From an uncultured Bacteroidota bacterium (GTDB taxonomy: Bacteria; Bacteroidota; Bacteroidia; Flavobacteriales; Flavobacteriaceae), in assembly GCA_902550325.1 (NCBI GenBank), contig CACCYT010000003.1:37283-101282 (forward strand): a stretch of 64,000 nt of DNA. The letters are read 5' to 3'. The position numbers and the translations under genes are program-made. The notes beneath the pieces are model-generated. The model did not search any database. It had not been told where the DNA came from and saw nothing but the letters and a program-made list of their open reading frames with translations. How positions within the stretch are numbered: position 1 is the first letter of the stretch; every line of letters begins with the position of its first letter. Positions 52,802 through 61,472 of the stretch are shown here, piece by piece.

Positions 52802-53906
52802 TTATTACACTTATTATTTTTCTTGAGTAATTGACCCAGGAGAATTTGTTTTTGAGGTGCTTGAGATTTTCAAAATTAAAATTTTTATCATTTAAAGCAT
52901 AATTGATAACCTTACTCATGCTTTTAACATTAGCTTCACAAATATATCCATTTCTAGAACTTATAAATTCTCCTATTCCACCAACTCCAGTAGTTACAAT
53001 TTTCTTTTCAAAACCTATTGAAAGAGCAGTTACGCCACTTTGAGATGAAGTTTTGTTAGGCTGAATAACTAAGTCTGCAATTGAAAACCAATGATTAATA
53101 ATATTTCCCTCCACATACTCATCAAAAATTTTAATATTTTTTTCAATCCCTAGCGTCTTAATTTGACTTAAATATTTTTTCTTATCACTATAAAATTCAC
53201 CAACAATCAGTAATATTAACTTTTGATTTTTTTTTACTAGCTCAGCCATTGACTCGATTAAAAGGTCAAGACCTTTGTAGTCTCTCACCAAACCAAAATG
53301 TAATATATATCGATAATTTGAATCTAATTTTAAAATTTTTAAAGACTCATCTCTATTAAGTATCTTGTTATTTTTAATTGGGTGGTATAATTGTTTAATC
53401 AGTAAACTATTTGAACAAATTTTTTTTAATGAATTGGTTGAGTTTTTTGACAGAGTAATTGCAATATCAAGAGAATTTAGATAAAACTTTAGCATAGGAT
53501 AATCTAAGGGGAATCTCTCGTGTGGAAGAACATTATGAATTATACCAACTTTTTTTATAGATTTTTTACTATATCTGTTTATAATTCCAAAAAGAAATGA
53601 TACCACAGGGTTCCAGTGTGTAGTGATAATTGTATCAATCTCTTTTTCATTAATTATTCTAATAACTTTTTTATGGTCAAATGGATTATAAATATTAAAA
53701 TTTTGAAAATTTTTATCATTAGTTCTTGATTTTATAAACTGTGATTTTCCAGGAAAAAGAAAGTTTGGGTAATTTTTTTTTAGTGATATAACGAAAACAT
53801 TACATAAATCTTTTAGATTTTTATACGATATATAATTAAATTCTGAAATACCACCTCTTAGTGGTGGGTGAGGACCAATAATTAAAATTCTTTTATTGTT
53901 CTTCAA
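52791..53906 (-). CDS. Glycosyltransferase, GT-B fold (GT4-like)
   Basis: 371 residues from a TTG at 53906. The first Rossmann-like half starts RILIIGPHPPLRGGISEF, the nucleotide-sugar domain has YILHFGLVRDYKGLDLLIESM and the acceptor/donor region KTSSQSGVTALSIGFEKKIVTTGVGG carries the E/G loop. It transfers a sugar to a lipid or polysaccharide precursor. It overlaps the secA end by 14 bases in another frame. Substrate unknown. Confidence 0.88.
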   Translation of the reverse strand: MKNNKRILIIGPHPPLRGGISEFNYISYKNLKDLCNVFVISLKKNYPNFLFPGKSQFIKSRTNDKNFQNFNIYNPFDHKKVIRIINEKEIDTIITTHWNPVVSFLFGIINRYSKKSIKKVGIIHNVLPHERFPLDYPMLKFYLNSLDIAITLSKNSTNSLKKICSNSLLIKQLYHPIKNNKILNRDESLKILKLDSNYRYILHFGLVRDYKGLDLLIESMAELVKKNQKLILLIVGEFYSDKKKYLSQIKTLGIEKNIKIFDEYVEGNIINHWFSIADLVIQPNKTSSQSGVTALSIGFEKKIVTTGVGGIGEFISSRNGYICEANVKSMSKVINYALNDKNFNFENLKHLKNKFSWVNYSRKIISVINEV

Positions 53907-56900
53907 CTATTATCCAGTTTCCGGAGTTAATAAGGTTTTGAGCCTGTTTAAACTTTAGTTCTTTTTTTTCACCGCTTTGCATATTTCTGACAGTCACCCT
54001 TTCATTTCTTCCTATTTTTCTCTTTTCTCGAGTTATTGTTTCAACCATATTATTTTTTTGAGAAACATTGCCACCAATATCTCTGTTTCGCCTGGCTAGC
54101 TCATCACTGTTTAGAACTTCCTCTTTTGAGGTTTTATAAGCTTGTTGTCTTCTTGTCTGTCTATCTTCTTTAATTTCATCTGGATCTCTACTTGGTAAGT
54201 CAGCCTTCATTAAAAAGGTTAATATATCCTTATTTAAATTATCAATCATTGAGAAAAAAAGCTCTTTTGCCTCAAACTTATAGATAAGAAGTGGATCTTT
54301 TTGCTCATGAACAGCCAATTGAACTGATTGTCTAAGTTCATCCATCTTTCTGAGATGGGTTTTCCATGTTTCATCAATAATAGCCAACGATATATTTTTT
54401 TCGAAATCATCAATTAACTTCTTTCCTTTTGAATCATAAGCACTTTTTAAATTAGTAACAATATTCATTGTTTTCTTTCCATCAGTAAAAGGGACAACAA
54501 TTCTCTCATATCTATTTTTAGGGTTTTCATGTACATTTTTAATTATTGGAAAAACCTTATTTATATTTTCTAGATTTTTTCTTTCATAATTTTCTAATAT
54601 ACTTTTGTATAGGCTATTAACTAGTTTGACCTCATCCTGTGATTCAAATTCATTTTTACTTATAGACGATGTAATTCCAAAACATCTTATTAAATTAAAT
54701 TCAAAGTCCTTAAAATCATTTTTATTTTTAGCATCTAAGTAAATACTTTCAGCACTTTCAAAAATCATATTTGCAACATCAACTTTTAACCTATTTACAT
54801 CTAAAGCATTCTTCCTCTTCTTGTATATCACTTCTCTTTGCATATTCATTACATCATCATATTCAAGAAGTCTTTTTCTTATGCCAAAGTTGTTTTCTTC
54901 AACTTTTTTTTGTGCTCTTTCGATCACAGAGTTCATCATCGAATGTTCAAGTACATCACCTTCTTTGTGACCCATTCTATCCATCATTTTCGAAACTCTT
55001 TCAGTTCCAAATAACCTCATTAAATTATCTTCTAGTGACACAAAAAATTGAGTACTCCCAGGATCACCCTGTCTACCGGATCTTCCTCTTAACTGTCTGT
55101 CGACTCTTCTAGAATCATGTCTTTCAGTTCCGATTATTGCTAATCCACCCTTGTTTTTTATGTTATCTGAAATTTTAATATCTGTTCCACGTCCAGCCAT
55201 ATTAGTTGCTATAGTAACTATACCACTTTTTCCTGCCTCTGCCACTATATCAGCTTCTTTCTTATGTAATTTTGCATTTAGTACATTGTGATGAATTTTT
55301 TTTCTTGTTAGCATTCTTGAGAGTAATTCAGAAATTTCGACTGATGTTGTACCAATAAGAACTGGTCTCCCAGAATTTGACAATTCTGCAACACAATCTA
55401 TTACGGCGTTGTATTTCTCTCTTTTTGTTTTGTATACTAAGTCGTTTCTGTCATCTCGAATTACAGGTTTATTCGTAGGAATTTCGGTAACTTCAAGTTT
55501 ATATATATCCCAAAATTCACCTTCTTCTGTAACTGCTGTTCCTGTCATACCTGACAATTTTCTGTACATTCTAAAGTAGTTTTGTAAAGTTATTGTGGCG
55601 AACGTTTGGGTAGCATCCTCAATTTTTACATTTTCTTTAGCCTCAATTGCTTGGTGCAATCCGTCTGAATATCTTCTTCCTTCCATTATCCTACCAGTTT
55701 GCTCATCAACAATCATTACTTTGTTGTTCATCAAAACATATTCAATATCCTTTTCAAATAAAGTATATGCTTTTAAAAGCTGATTCATAGTGTGAATTCT
55801 TTCACTTTTCTCATTAAAATCATTAAAAATTTTATCTTTTTTCTCTGCTTCCTTTTCACTTGAGTAATTTTCATTTTCAATGTTTGCAATCTCGGAAGAT
55901 AAATCAGGAAGAATAAAAAAATTAGAGTCATTTATATTATCAGATAAATGATCTATCCCCTTATCTGTTAACTCTATTTGATTGTTTTTTTCATCAATTG
56001 TAAAATATAAATCTGCATCAACCTTTGGCATTTCCCTATTATTATCTTGCATGTAAAAGTTCTCTGTTTTAAGAAGAGTTTGTTTTACTCCCTCTTCACT
56101 CAAAAACTTTATAAGGGCTTTGCTTTTTGGTAAACCTCGGTAAGCTTGTAAAAGTTTAAATCCTCCATTTTCATTATCTCCTGACATTATAAGTTTTTTT
56201 GAATCTGATAAGATTTTAGTAACAAGCTGTTTTTGAGTTTGAACTAGGGAAGAAATTTTGGGTTTTAATATTTCAAATTCGTGATTATTTCCTTTTGGGA
56301 CAGGTCCAGATATAATTAGTGGAGTTCTAGCATCATCAATTAATACAGAATCCACTTCATCTACTATAGCATAACTGTGTTTTCTCTGAACTCGATCCAC
56401 ATTTCTGTTTGCCATATTATCACGCAAATAATCGAATCCAAATTCATTATTTGTTCCATATGTTATATCAGCCAGATAAGCATTTTTTCTTTCAATTGAG
56501 TGAGGTTTATATTTATCAATACAATCAATTCTAAATCCATGAAACTCAAAGATTGGTGCCATCCATGTGCAATCTCTTTTTGCCAGGTAGTCATTTACAG
56601 TAACCAAGTGAACACCATTTCCTGTTAGTGCATTTAAAAATACAGGTAATGTAGCAACAAGTGTTTTTCCCTCACCAGTTTGCATCTCTGCTATTTTTCC
56701 TTTATGAAGTGCAATTCCTCCAATCAATTGAACATCATAATGGACCATATCCCAAATAATTTCTTTTCCAGCAGCGTCCCATGTGTTACTCCAAATTGCT
56801 TTACCATTTTTTATTGAAACATAATTTTTGGTATCAGCATACTCAGCGTCCATATCAGAGGATGAAACCTCAATATATTTATTTGAAGCAAATCTTTTTG

Positions 56901-57258
56901 CAGTTTCTTTGACCAGGGCAAAGGCAGTGGGTAAGATTTTATCTAACAATAAATCTAATTGATCAAGGTATTCACCTTCAATCTTATCAATTTTATTGTA
57001 ATTTTTTTCATTTTCATCTATGTTGGTTGATTTTGAAATTATTTTTTTTATTTCATCAATTTTACTTTGGAATGGTTTTTTTAAATCTGTAATTTGTTTT
57101 TTTAAATCAGTTTTTACTGATCTAAGCTGATCATTATTAAGTTTTTCTAAATCAAATCCTTTTTCATGAATTTTCTTAACAATGGGTTCGGCTTCCCTTA
57201 AATCTTTCTTGGACTTATTGGGAATAAATACTTTAAGAATAGAATTTAATAAGCTCAT
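53893..57258 (-). CDS. secA: Preprotein translocase ATPase SecA
   Basis: 1121 residues, longer than the 901 of E. coli because of the extra segments usual in Bacteroidetes. Walker A in MQTGEGKTLVATLP, DEVDSVLIDDARTP, GRGTDIKI and RQLRGRSGRQGD are all clear. The C-terminus (RRQQAYKTSKEE ... GEKKELKFKQAQNLINSGNWIIVEEQ) lacks the Cys-rich zinc module of enterobacterial SecA. It drives export through SecYEG. First gene of the string with the glycosyltransferase and msrA. Confidence 0.97.
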   Translation of the reverse strand: MSLLNSILKVFIPNKSKKDLREAEPIVKKIHEKGFDLEKLNNDQLRSVKTDLKKQITDLKKPFQSKIDEIKKIISKSTNIDENEKNYNKIDKIEGEYLDQLDLLLDKILPTAFALVKETAKRFASNKYIEVSSSDMDAEYADTKNYVSIKNGKAIWSNTWDAAGKEIIWDMVHYDVQLIGGIALHKGKIAEMQTGEGKTLVATLPVFLNALTGNGVHLVTVNDYLAKRDCTWMAPIFEFHGFRIDCIDKYKPHSIERKNAYLADITYGTNNEFGFDYLRDNMANRNVDRVQRKHSYAIVDEVDSVLIDDARTPLIISGPVPKGNNHEFEILKPKISSLVQTQKQLVTKILSDSKKLIMSGDNENGGFKLLQAYRGLPKSKALIKFLSEEGVKQTLLKTENFYMQDNNREMPKVDADLYFTIDEKNNQIELTDKGIDHLSDNINDSNFFILPDLSSEIANIENENYSSEKEAEKKDKIFNDFNEKSERIHTMNQLLKAYTLFEKDIEYVLMNNKVMIVDEQTGRIMEGRRYSDGLHQAIEAKENVKIEDATQTFATITLQNYFRMYRKLSGMTGTAVTEEGEFWDIYKLEVTEIPTNKPVIRDDRNDLVYKTKREKYNAVIDCVAELSNSGRPVLIGTTSVEISELLSRMLTRKKIHHNVLNAKLHKKEADIVAEAGKSGIVTIATNMAGRGTDIKISDNIKNKGGLAIIGTERHDSRRVDRQLRGRSGRQGDPGSTQFFVSLEDNLMRLFGTERVSKMMDRMGHKEGDVLEHSMMNSVIERAQKKVEENNFGIRKRLLEYDDVMNMQREVIYKKRKNALDVNRLKVDVANMIFESAESIYLDAKNKNDFKDFEFNLIRCFGITSSISKNEFESQDEVKLVNSLYKSILENYERKNLENINKVFPIIKNVHENPKNRYERIVVPFTDGKKTMNIVTNLKSAYDSKGKKLIDDFEKNISLAIIDETWKTHLRKMDELRQSVQLAVHEQKDPLLIYKFEAKELFFSMIDNLNKDILTFLMKADLPSRDPDEIKEDRQTRRQQAYKTSKEEVLNSDELARRNRDIGGNVSQKNNMVETITREKRKIGRNERVTVRNMQSGEKKELKFKQAQNLINSGNWIIVEEQ

Positions 57259-57316
57259 CAGTTATTGATGATAAATTTAATGAAAAAACGCTTGCTAAGT
57301 AATTGATTTTTGGAAA

Positions 57317-57541
57317 TTAATATTCTTCCTCATTCCAGAGGTAATCTTCTTGTGTTGGAAAATCTGGCCAAATGTCTTGAATTGAATCGTAAACTTCACC
57401 ATCTTCATCTTCAATTGCCTGTAGGTTTTCAACAACTTCAAGGGGAGCGCCAGTTCTTATTGCATAATCAATAAGTTCATCCTTGTTAGCTGGCCATGGT
57501 GCATCGCTTAGATATTGTGCTAGTTCTAGAGTCCAATACAT
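57317..57541 (-). CDS. Small acidic DUF2795-family protein
   Basis: 74 residues: YWTLELAQYLSDAPWPANKDELIDYAIRTGAPLEVVENLQAIED and an acidic tail (EDYLWNEEEY). DUF2795 is a short helical domain of unknown role, widely conserved in Bacteroidetes. It is upstream of secA with 58 bases between. Cytoplasmic. Confidence 0.85.
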   Translation of the reverse strand: MYWTLELAQYLSDAPWPANKDELIDYAIRTGAPLEVVENLQAIEDEDGEVYDSIQDIWPDFPTQEDYLWNEEEY

Positions 57542-57603
57542 TGGTAATAATTTTTTTGCAAAAATAATTTTTTAATTCTCTTGTGCAATAATTTGTTGAA
57601 AAA

Positions 57604-59178
57604 TTAACAAAAATTATTTTTTTGTGTCAAAACTCTTGAGAAAAAAAATGCAGTTAATATTATAATAAAAAATAAGGAGATCCTGTAAATAAAATCACCA
57701 TAAATAGTGTAAAAAGTTATTTTATTATTAGAACCAATTCTCTGGTTTATCAAGCCCTCCTCTTCGTACGCAATAGTCTTAATTACTTCGCCTTTATAAT
57801 TTATGATTGATGATATGCCGGTATTTGCGCTCCTAACTATATTTTTTCTTGTTTCAATTGATCTTAATTTAGCATAGGAGAGATGTTGTTTGTGCCCCTG
57901 TGTGTTATCCCACCAACCATCATTAGTAATTATTGCCAATAAATTTGCGCCATTTTTTACATATTCACCAACATACTCTCCATAAACAGATTCGTAACAT
58001 ATAATTGGAGCAATTTTGATATCTTTCTTTGTATTAAAAACCGATCTATCGTACTGATATCCCCTTGAATACGACAAACCTCCAAAATCGATTAATAGAG
58101 ATCCGAGTATTGGTTCTAAGACGTTTTTGTATGGCATTTTTTCAATGCCAACCACAAGTTTTGATTTTTTATAAATTTCAAAATCATCTGAAACAAATAA
58201 TGCTGCATTGAAAAGATCTAACCATCTATTGTTTTCTAGCTTATTTGAAAAACTTTGAACCTTGGTTGAGTCATCAAAGACTTGATAAAGTTCAATCCCT
58301 GTTAAAATTTCAGTATCATAAATCTTATTTATTTGTTTTAGTTTCCTAATCAAATTAGAGTAGCTAAGAGAGCTAAGCAGAGAACCATCACTAAAATAGG
58401 TTTCAGGAAGGATAACTATAGAGTTTCTGTTTATTTCATCCGACAAAATCGATTCCAAATATTTTAAATTTTGATCATTACTTCTATTAAACTTTTCATT
58501 ATAAGGATCAATATTTGGTTGAACAACAACTGTTTTTATTTCACTCTCTTTAATTGTAATATTTTGATAAATTAATAATGAACAAAAAATAGGGAGAAAA
58601 ATAATAAATGTAAGAGTCAATATTTCTGACTTAAAGCTTTTCATAGCCTGTATTTTTTTTACACACATATATGCTGTAAAATTTGAACATAAAACCCATA
58701 ACGTTCCACCAAATGCACCTGTATATTCGTACCACTGAATTATAGTTGTATTTTCCGAAAAAACATTACCCAGATTCAACCAGGGCCATGAAAAGTCCCA
58801 ATTGAGATGAAATTTTTCAAAGCATATCCATAGCGTAATAAAAAAAATCACGGATAATCTATCTCCAAGCTTTTTACGGAATATCAGAGAAATAAAAACC
58901 ACAAAGCTCATAAGTGCTGAATTTACAATTACAGCAAATAACATCCCAAAGAAAGAAGCATAGTAGAGCCAATAGGTTGTAATCAAATTCCAGGTAAAAA
59001 ATGTAACAAAAGAGAATATGGTTAAAGTCACATTGTTTTGATTTCTGTAGTTATCTACCAAAGAAATCAAAGGAATAAAAGCGAAAAATATAAAAAAATA
59101 CAACCCATATGTTGGCCAAGATATTCCCAGCATAAGTCCTGAAAAAATACTTAAAAAAAAATGATTTCTAAATTTCAA
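57604..59178 (-). CDS. lnt: Apolipoprotein N-acyltransferase
   Basis: 524 residues: several membrane helices in the first 210 residues, then a nitrilase domain with the catalytic triad Glu259 (LPET), Lys340 (KKSKLV) and Cys394 (PIICYESV), ending in another helix. WPTYGLYFFIFFAF near the start is standard. It adds the third acyl chain to lipoproteins, matching the many lipoproteins in the window. Divergent from pssA with 47 bases between the two starts. Confidence 0.94.
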   Translation of the reverse strand: MKFRNHFFLSIFSGLMLGISWPTYGLYFFIFFAFIPLISLVDNYRNQNNVTLTIFSFVTFFTWNLITTYWLYYASFFGMLFAVIVNSALMSFVVFISLIFRKKLGDRLSVIFFITLWICFEKFHLNWDFSWPWLNLGNVFSENTTIIQWYEYTGAFGGTLWVLCSNFTAYMCVKKIQAMKSFKSEILTLTFIIFLPIFCSLLIYQNITIKESEIKTVVVQPNIDPYNEKFNRSNDQNLKYLESILSDEINRNSIVILPETYFSDGSLLSSLSYSNLIRKLKQINKIYDTEILTGIELYQVFDDSTKVQSFSNKLENNRWLDLFNAALFVSDDFEIYKKSKLVVGIEKMPYKNVLEPILGSLLIDFGGLSYSRGYQYDRSVFNTKKDIKIAPIICYESVYGEYVGEYVKNGANLLAIITNDGWWDNTQGHKQHLSYAKLRSIETRKNIVRSANTGISSIINYKGEVIKTIAYEEEGLINQRIGSNNKITFYTIYGDFIYRISLFFIIILTAFFFSRVLTQKNNFC

Positions 59179-59225
59179 TTAAATCTGATTATTTTAGCAA
59201 CGAAAATATAAACTAAAAATAACAT

Positions 59226-59951
59226 TTGAAATTAATTAAGTTACTTCCAAATATTCTTACCATTTTTAATGGATTATGTGGCGTTCTTGCGATAGTATTC
59301 ATAGTTGATTATGTTGACTATTCTTTTCCCAAAGAAATTAGTTATTTTATTGCTTTTTTATTGATTCTTATAGCATCTGTTTTAGATTTCTTCGATGGAT
59401 TTGTTGCCAGAAAGATAAATCACACATCCAAAATGGGCTCACAACTTGACTCATTTTCTGATTTAATTTCATTTGCATTGGCTCCAAGTTTTCTCGTTTT
59501 TGATATTATGCAAAATAGTGATCGATTTATGGAAGTTAAACTCTCTGATGGCTCTTTGCTTCCCTACTTGTCTTTTTTAATTATTCCATTTGCAATGTAT
59601 CGGCTAGCAAGATTCAATAACTCGATTAATTCTGAAAACTTTACTGGTTTACCAACTCCTGCTGTTGGAATATTTTTTATGGGATTGCCTTTTTTACCGT
59701 TTAAGCTCACATTTATTATTTTGATCAGCTTGATTTTAATTTTTTCATTTTTAATGGTAAGCAGTTTAAATTTCTACTCTTTGAAGCCCAGTATAACTCA
59801 AAATAGAACATTTTTGAAGACCTTTGTGTTAGTTGAACTTATTTCATTAATTGTATTAATTGTTACAAAAACGGATCTGATTAACTTTTTCAGTATCTCA
59901 GTTTTAATGTATCTTTCGCTGAACCTCTTTTTCGTTTCTTTAAGCAAATAA
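59226..59951 (+). CDS. pssA: CDP-diacylglycerol-serine O-phosphatidyltransferase
   Basis: 241 residues from TTG 59226. The CDP-alcohol motif DFFDGFVARKINHTSKMGSQLDSFSD matches DxxDGxxAR...G...D...D. Six or more membrane helices. Of the type II (Bacillus-like) PssA, which makes phosphatidylserine, precursor of phosphatidylethanolamine. Divergent from lnt, both envelope lipid genes. Confidence 0.93.
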   Translation: MKLIKLLPNILTIFNGLCGVLAIVFIVDYVDYSFPKEISYFIAFLLILIASVLDFFDGFVARKINHTSKMGSQLDSFSDLISFALAPSFLVFDIMQNSDRFMEVKLSDGSLLPYLSFLIIPFAMYRLARFNNSINSENFTGLPTPAVGIFFMGLPFLPFKLTFIILISLILIFSFLMVSSLNFYSLKPSITQNRTFLKTFVLVELISLIVLIVTKTDLINFFSISVLMYLSLNLFFVSLSK

Positions 59952-59953
59952 CT

Positions 59954-60355
59954 TTAATCAGTTCTGTAGGCATTACCTCTTGCTCTATTTTCTTTATCTC
60001 CAACGAAAGAATACTCAAAAACATAGCTATTTTCGGAGGTACTTATTATCTTAACTGAAACTGCTTTTTGATCTGAAATATTTTTTGGTTTTAGCTTTCT
60101 CAAGATATATTCGCATTCTGAAACCCATGTGATTTTTGATGTATCAATTGTATTACCAAAATATTCTATCTCAATCGAATCATTCCTAATAGACTTAGAA
60201 TTGTAAACACCTGTATTTGTTTTTGATTCAAAATTAAATTCACCAACTTTAAATTTAGAACAGTTTTTTTCAGGGATGGTACAGGAAAATATTGTGACAG
60301 GAATTGTAGCTAGTATAAATTTATTTTTCAAAAGTTTCAAAAGTTTCATCATCAT
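59954..60355 (-). CDS. Small lipoprotein of unknown function
   Basis: 133 residues. Signal TIPVTIFSC gives a lipobox with Cys at about 25. KFKVGEFNFESKTNTGVYNSK and a C-terminal half with short strands (YVFEYSFVGDKENRARGNAYRTD) indicate a small beta barrel. Similar short flavobacterial proteins have been mislabelled DNA topoisomerase IV, which is clearly unsuitable. It starts within the end of the XRE gene (35-base overlap) and so is co-expressed with it. Three in-frame ATG codons occur at the start. Confidence 0.72.
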   Translation of the reverse strand: MMMKLLKLLKNKFILATIPVTIFSCTIPEKNCSKFKVGEFNFESKTNTGVYNSKSIRNDSIEIEYFGNTIDTSKITWVSECEYILRKLKPKNISDQKAVSVKIISTSENSYVFEYSFVGDKENRARGNAYRTD

Positions 60356-60656
60356 AAAACAATATAATCTTATTTATCTTTTTTTTTGAATCATTTGAGA
60401 TTTTTTTATCAAGTATATTTTTATCTTGAGAAGTTACAGGATCGGGTAGGGATGGTTCGAGACCATTTATTAACCAGTCCAATGTGTACTTAGGAAAATT
60501 TTTATTAATTCTTACAATAATTTCAAGAGTAGGTTTATTTCTTCCACTAAGAATATGCGAAAGTCTTGATCTTTGGATATTCAATTTTTTTGAAAACTCT
60601 GAAGCTGAGAGCCCACTGGCGTTTAATATTTTCTGAACTCTATCTTTGATAACCAT
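60321..60656 (-). CDS. XRE-family helix-turn-helix regulator
   Basis: 111 residues. HTH about 5-60: VQKILNASGLSASEFSKKLNIQRSRLSHILSGRNKPTLEII, followed by WLINGLEP and a Lys/Asp-rich tail. A 14-base inverted repeat lies 3 bases before the start, suggesting self-regulation. Partner gene is the overlapping lipoprotein. Confidence 0.87.
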   Translation of the reverse strand: MVIKDRVQKILNASGLSASEFSKKLNIQRSRLSHILSGRNKPTLEIIVRINKNFPKYTLDWLINGLEPSLPDPVTSQDKNILDKKISNDSKKKINKIILFYDDETFETFEK

Positions 60657-60659
60657 ATG

Positions 60660-60673
60660 TTTACAAATGTAAA
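60660..60673. promoter_or_regulatory. Possible operator of the XRE gene
   Basis: TTTACA-AA-TGTAAA is a perfect inverted repeat, 4 bases from the XRE start codon. The half site TGTAAA recurs at about 60846-60851. Position just before an HTH gene is typical for self-repression. Confidence 0.4.
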
Positions 60674-60987
60674 TATTTATTCAATAATATTACAAAATAT
60701 TACAAAATTTTATAAAATAAACTAACTTAAATCTAAATAATTACATGATATATATACATTTAATATACTGTCTATGTGTATTTTATAAATAATTTATAAG
60801 TTTTTTAAAAAGAAACGTAAAATTCTTTAATTATTTGTATCTAAATGTAAACAATAAATAATGAGTAATATTTAAATAAATTATAAAATTTCTCATTTTG
60901 ATAAATAATTTTCAATGATTTTTGGATTTTATTGATAATTATTTTTAAAATTCTTAATTTTACTGCTAAAACCTCAATTAAACAACT
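60674..60987. other. Non-coding, extremely AT-rich gap
   Basis: About 314 bases with no credible gene. It holds two tandem AATATTACAAA copies (about 60684-60708), a TGTAAAC half-site and long A/T tracts. It must contain the divergent promoters for the XRE and Lrp genes. No RNA gene was seen. Confidence 0.5.
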
Positions 60988-61467
60988 ATGAAATTCAAAT
61001 TAGACGAAATTGACTATAAGGTTCTTGACTTACTAATTGATAATTCTAGGATTCCTTATACTGATATTGCAAAAAAATTATTAATCTCTGCCGGTACTGT
61101 TCATGTTAGAATAAAAAAAATGGAAGATGCTGGAATAATTAGTGGTTCTTCTTTAAAACTTGACTATAAAAAATTAGGATACACTTTTATAGCTTACATA
61201 GGTATTTTCCTTGAAAAAACTCATTTAACCAATGAGGTATTGGAAAAATTAAACTCTATCCCTTTTGTAACTGTGGCTCACATAACAACTGGTCGTTTTA
61301 ATATATATTGTAAAATTCGATCCAGAAATACTAATCATGCTAAGGAAATTATTTTTATGATTGACGACATAGATGGTGTCTCAAGAACTGAAACTATGAT
61401 TTCCCTTGAGGAAAGTATTAATGATAAAAAAAGACTAATGCATAAAATTTTCAATGAAATTGGTTAG
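60988..61467 (+). CDS. Lrp/AsnC-family transcription regulator
   Basis: 159 residues. N-terminal winged HTH (LDEIDYKVLDLLIDNSRIPYTDIAKKLLISAGTVHVRIKKMEDAGII) and a C-terminal RAM effector domain (VAHITTGRFNIYCKIRSRNTNH...). It senses an amino acid and regulates amino-acid or central metabolism. Next gene is a PEP carboxylase homologue 5 bases away, so they may be co-transcribed. Confidence 0.93.
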   Translation: MKFKLDEIDYKVLDLLIDNSRIPYTDIAKKLLISAGTVHVRIKKMEDAGIISGSSLKLDYKKLGYTFIAYIGIFLEKTHLTNEVLEKLNSIPFVTVAHITTGRFNIYCKIRSRNTNHAKEIIFMIDDIDGVSRTETMISLEESINDKKRLMHKIFNEIG

Positions 61468-61472
61468 TTTTT

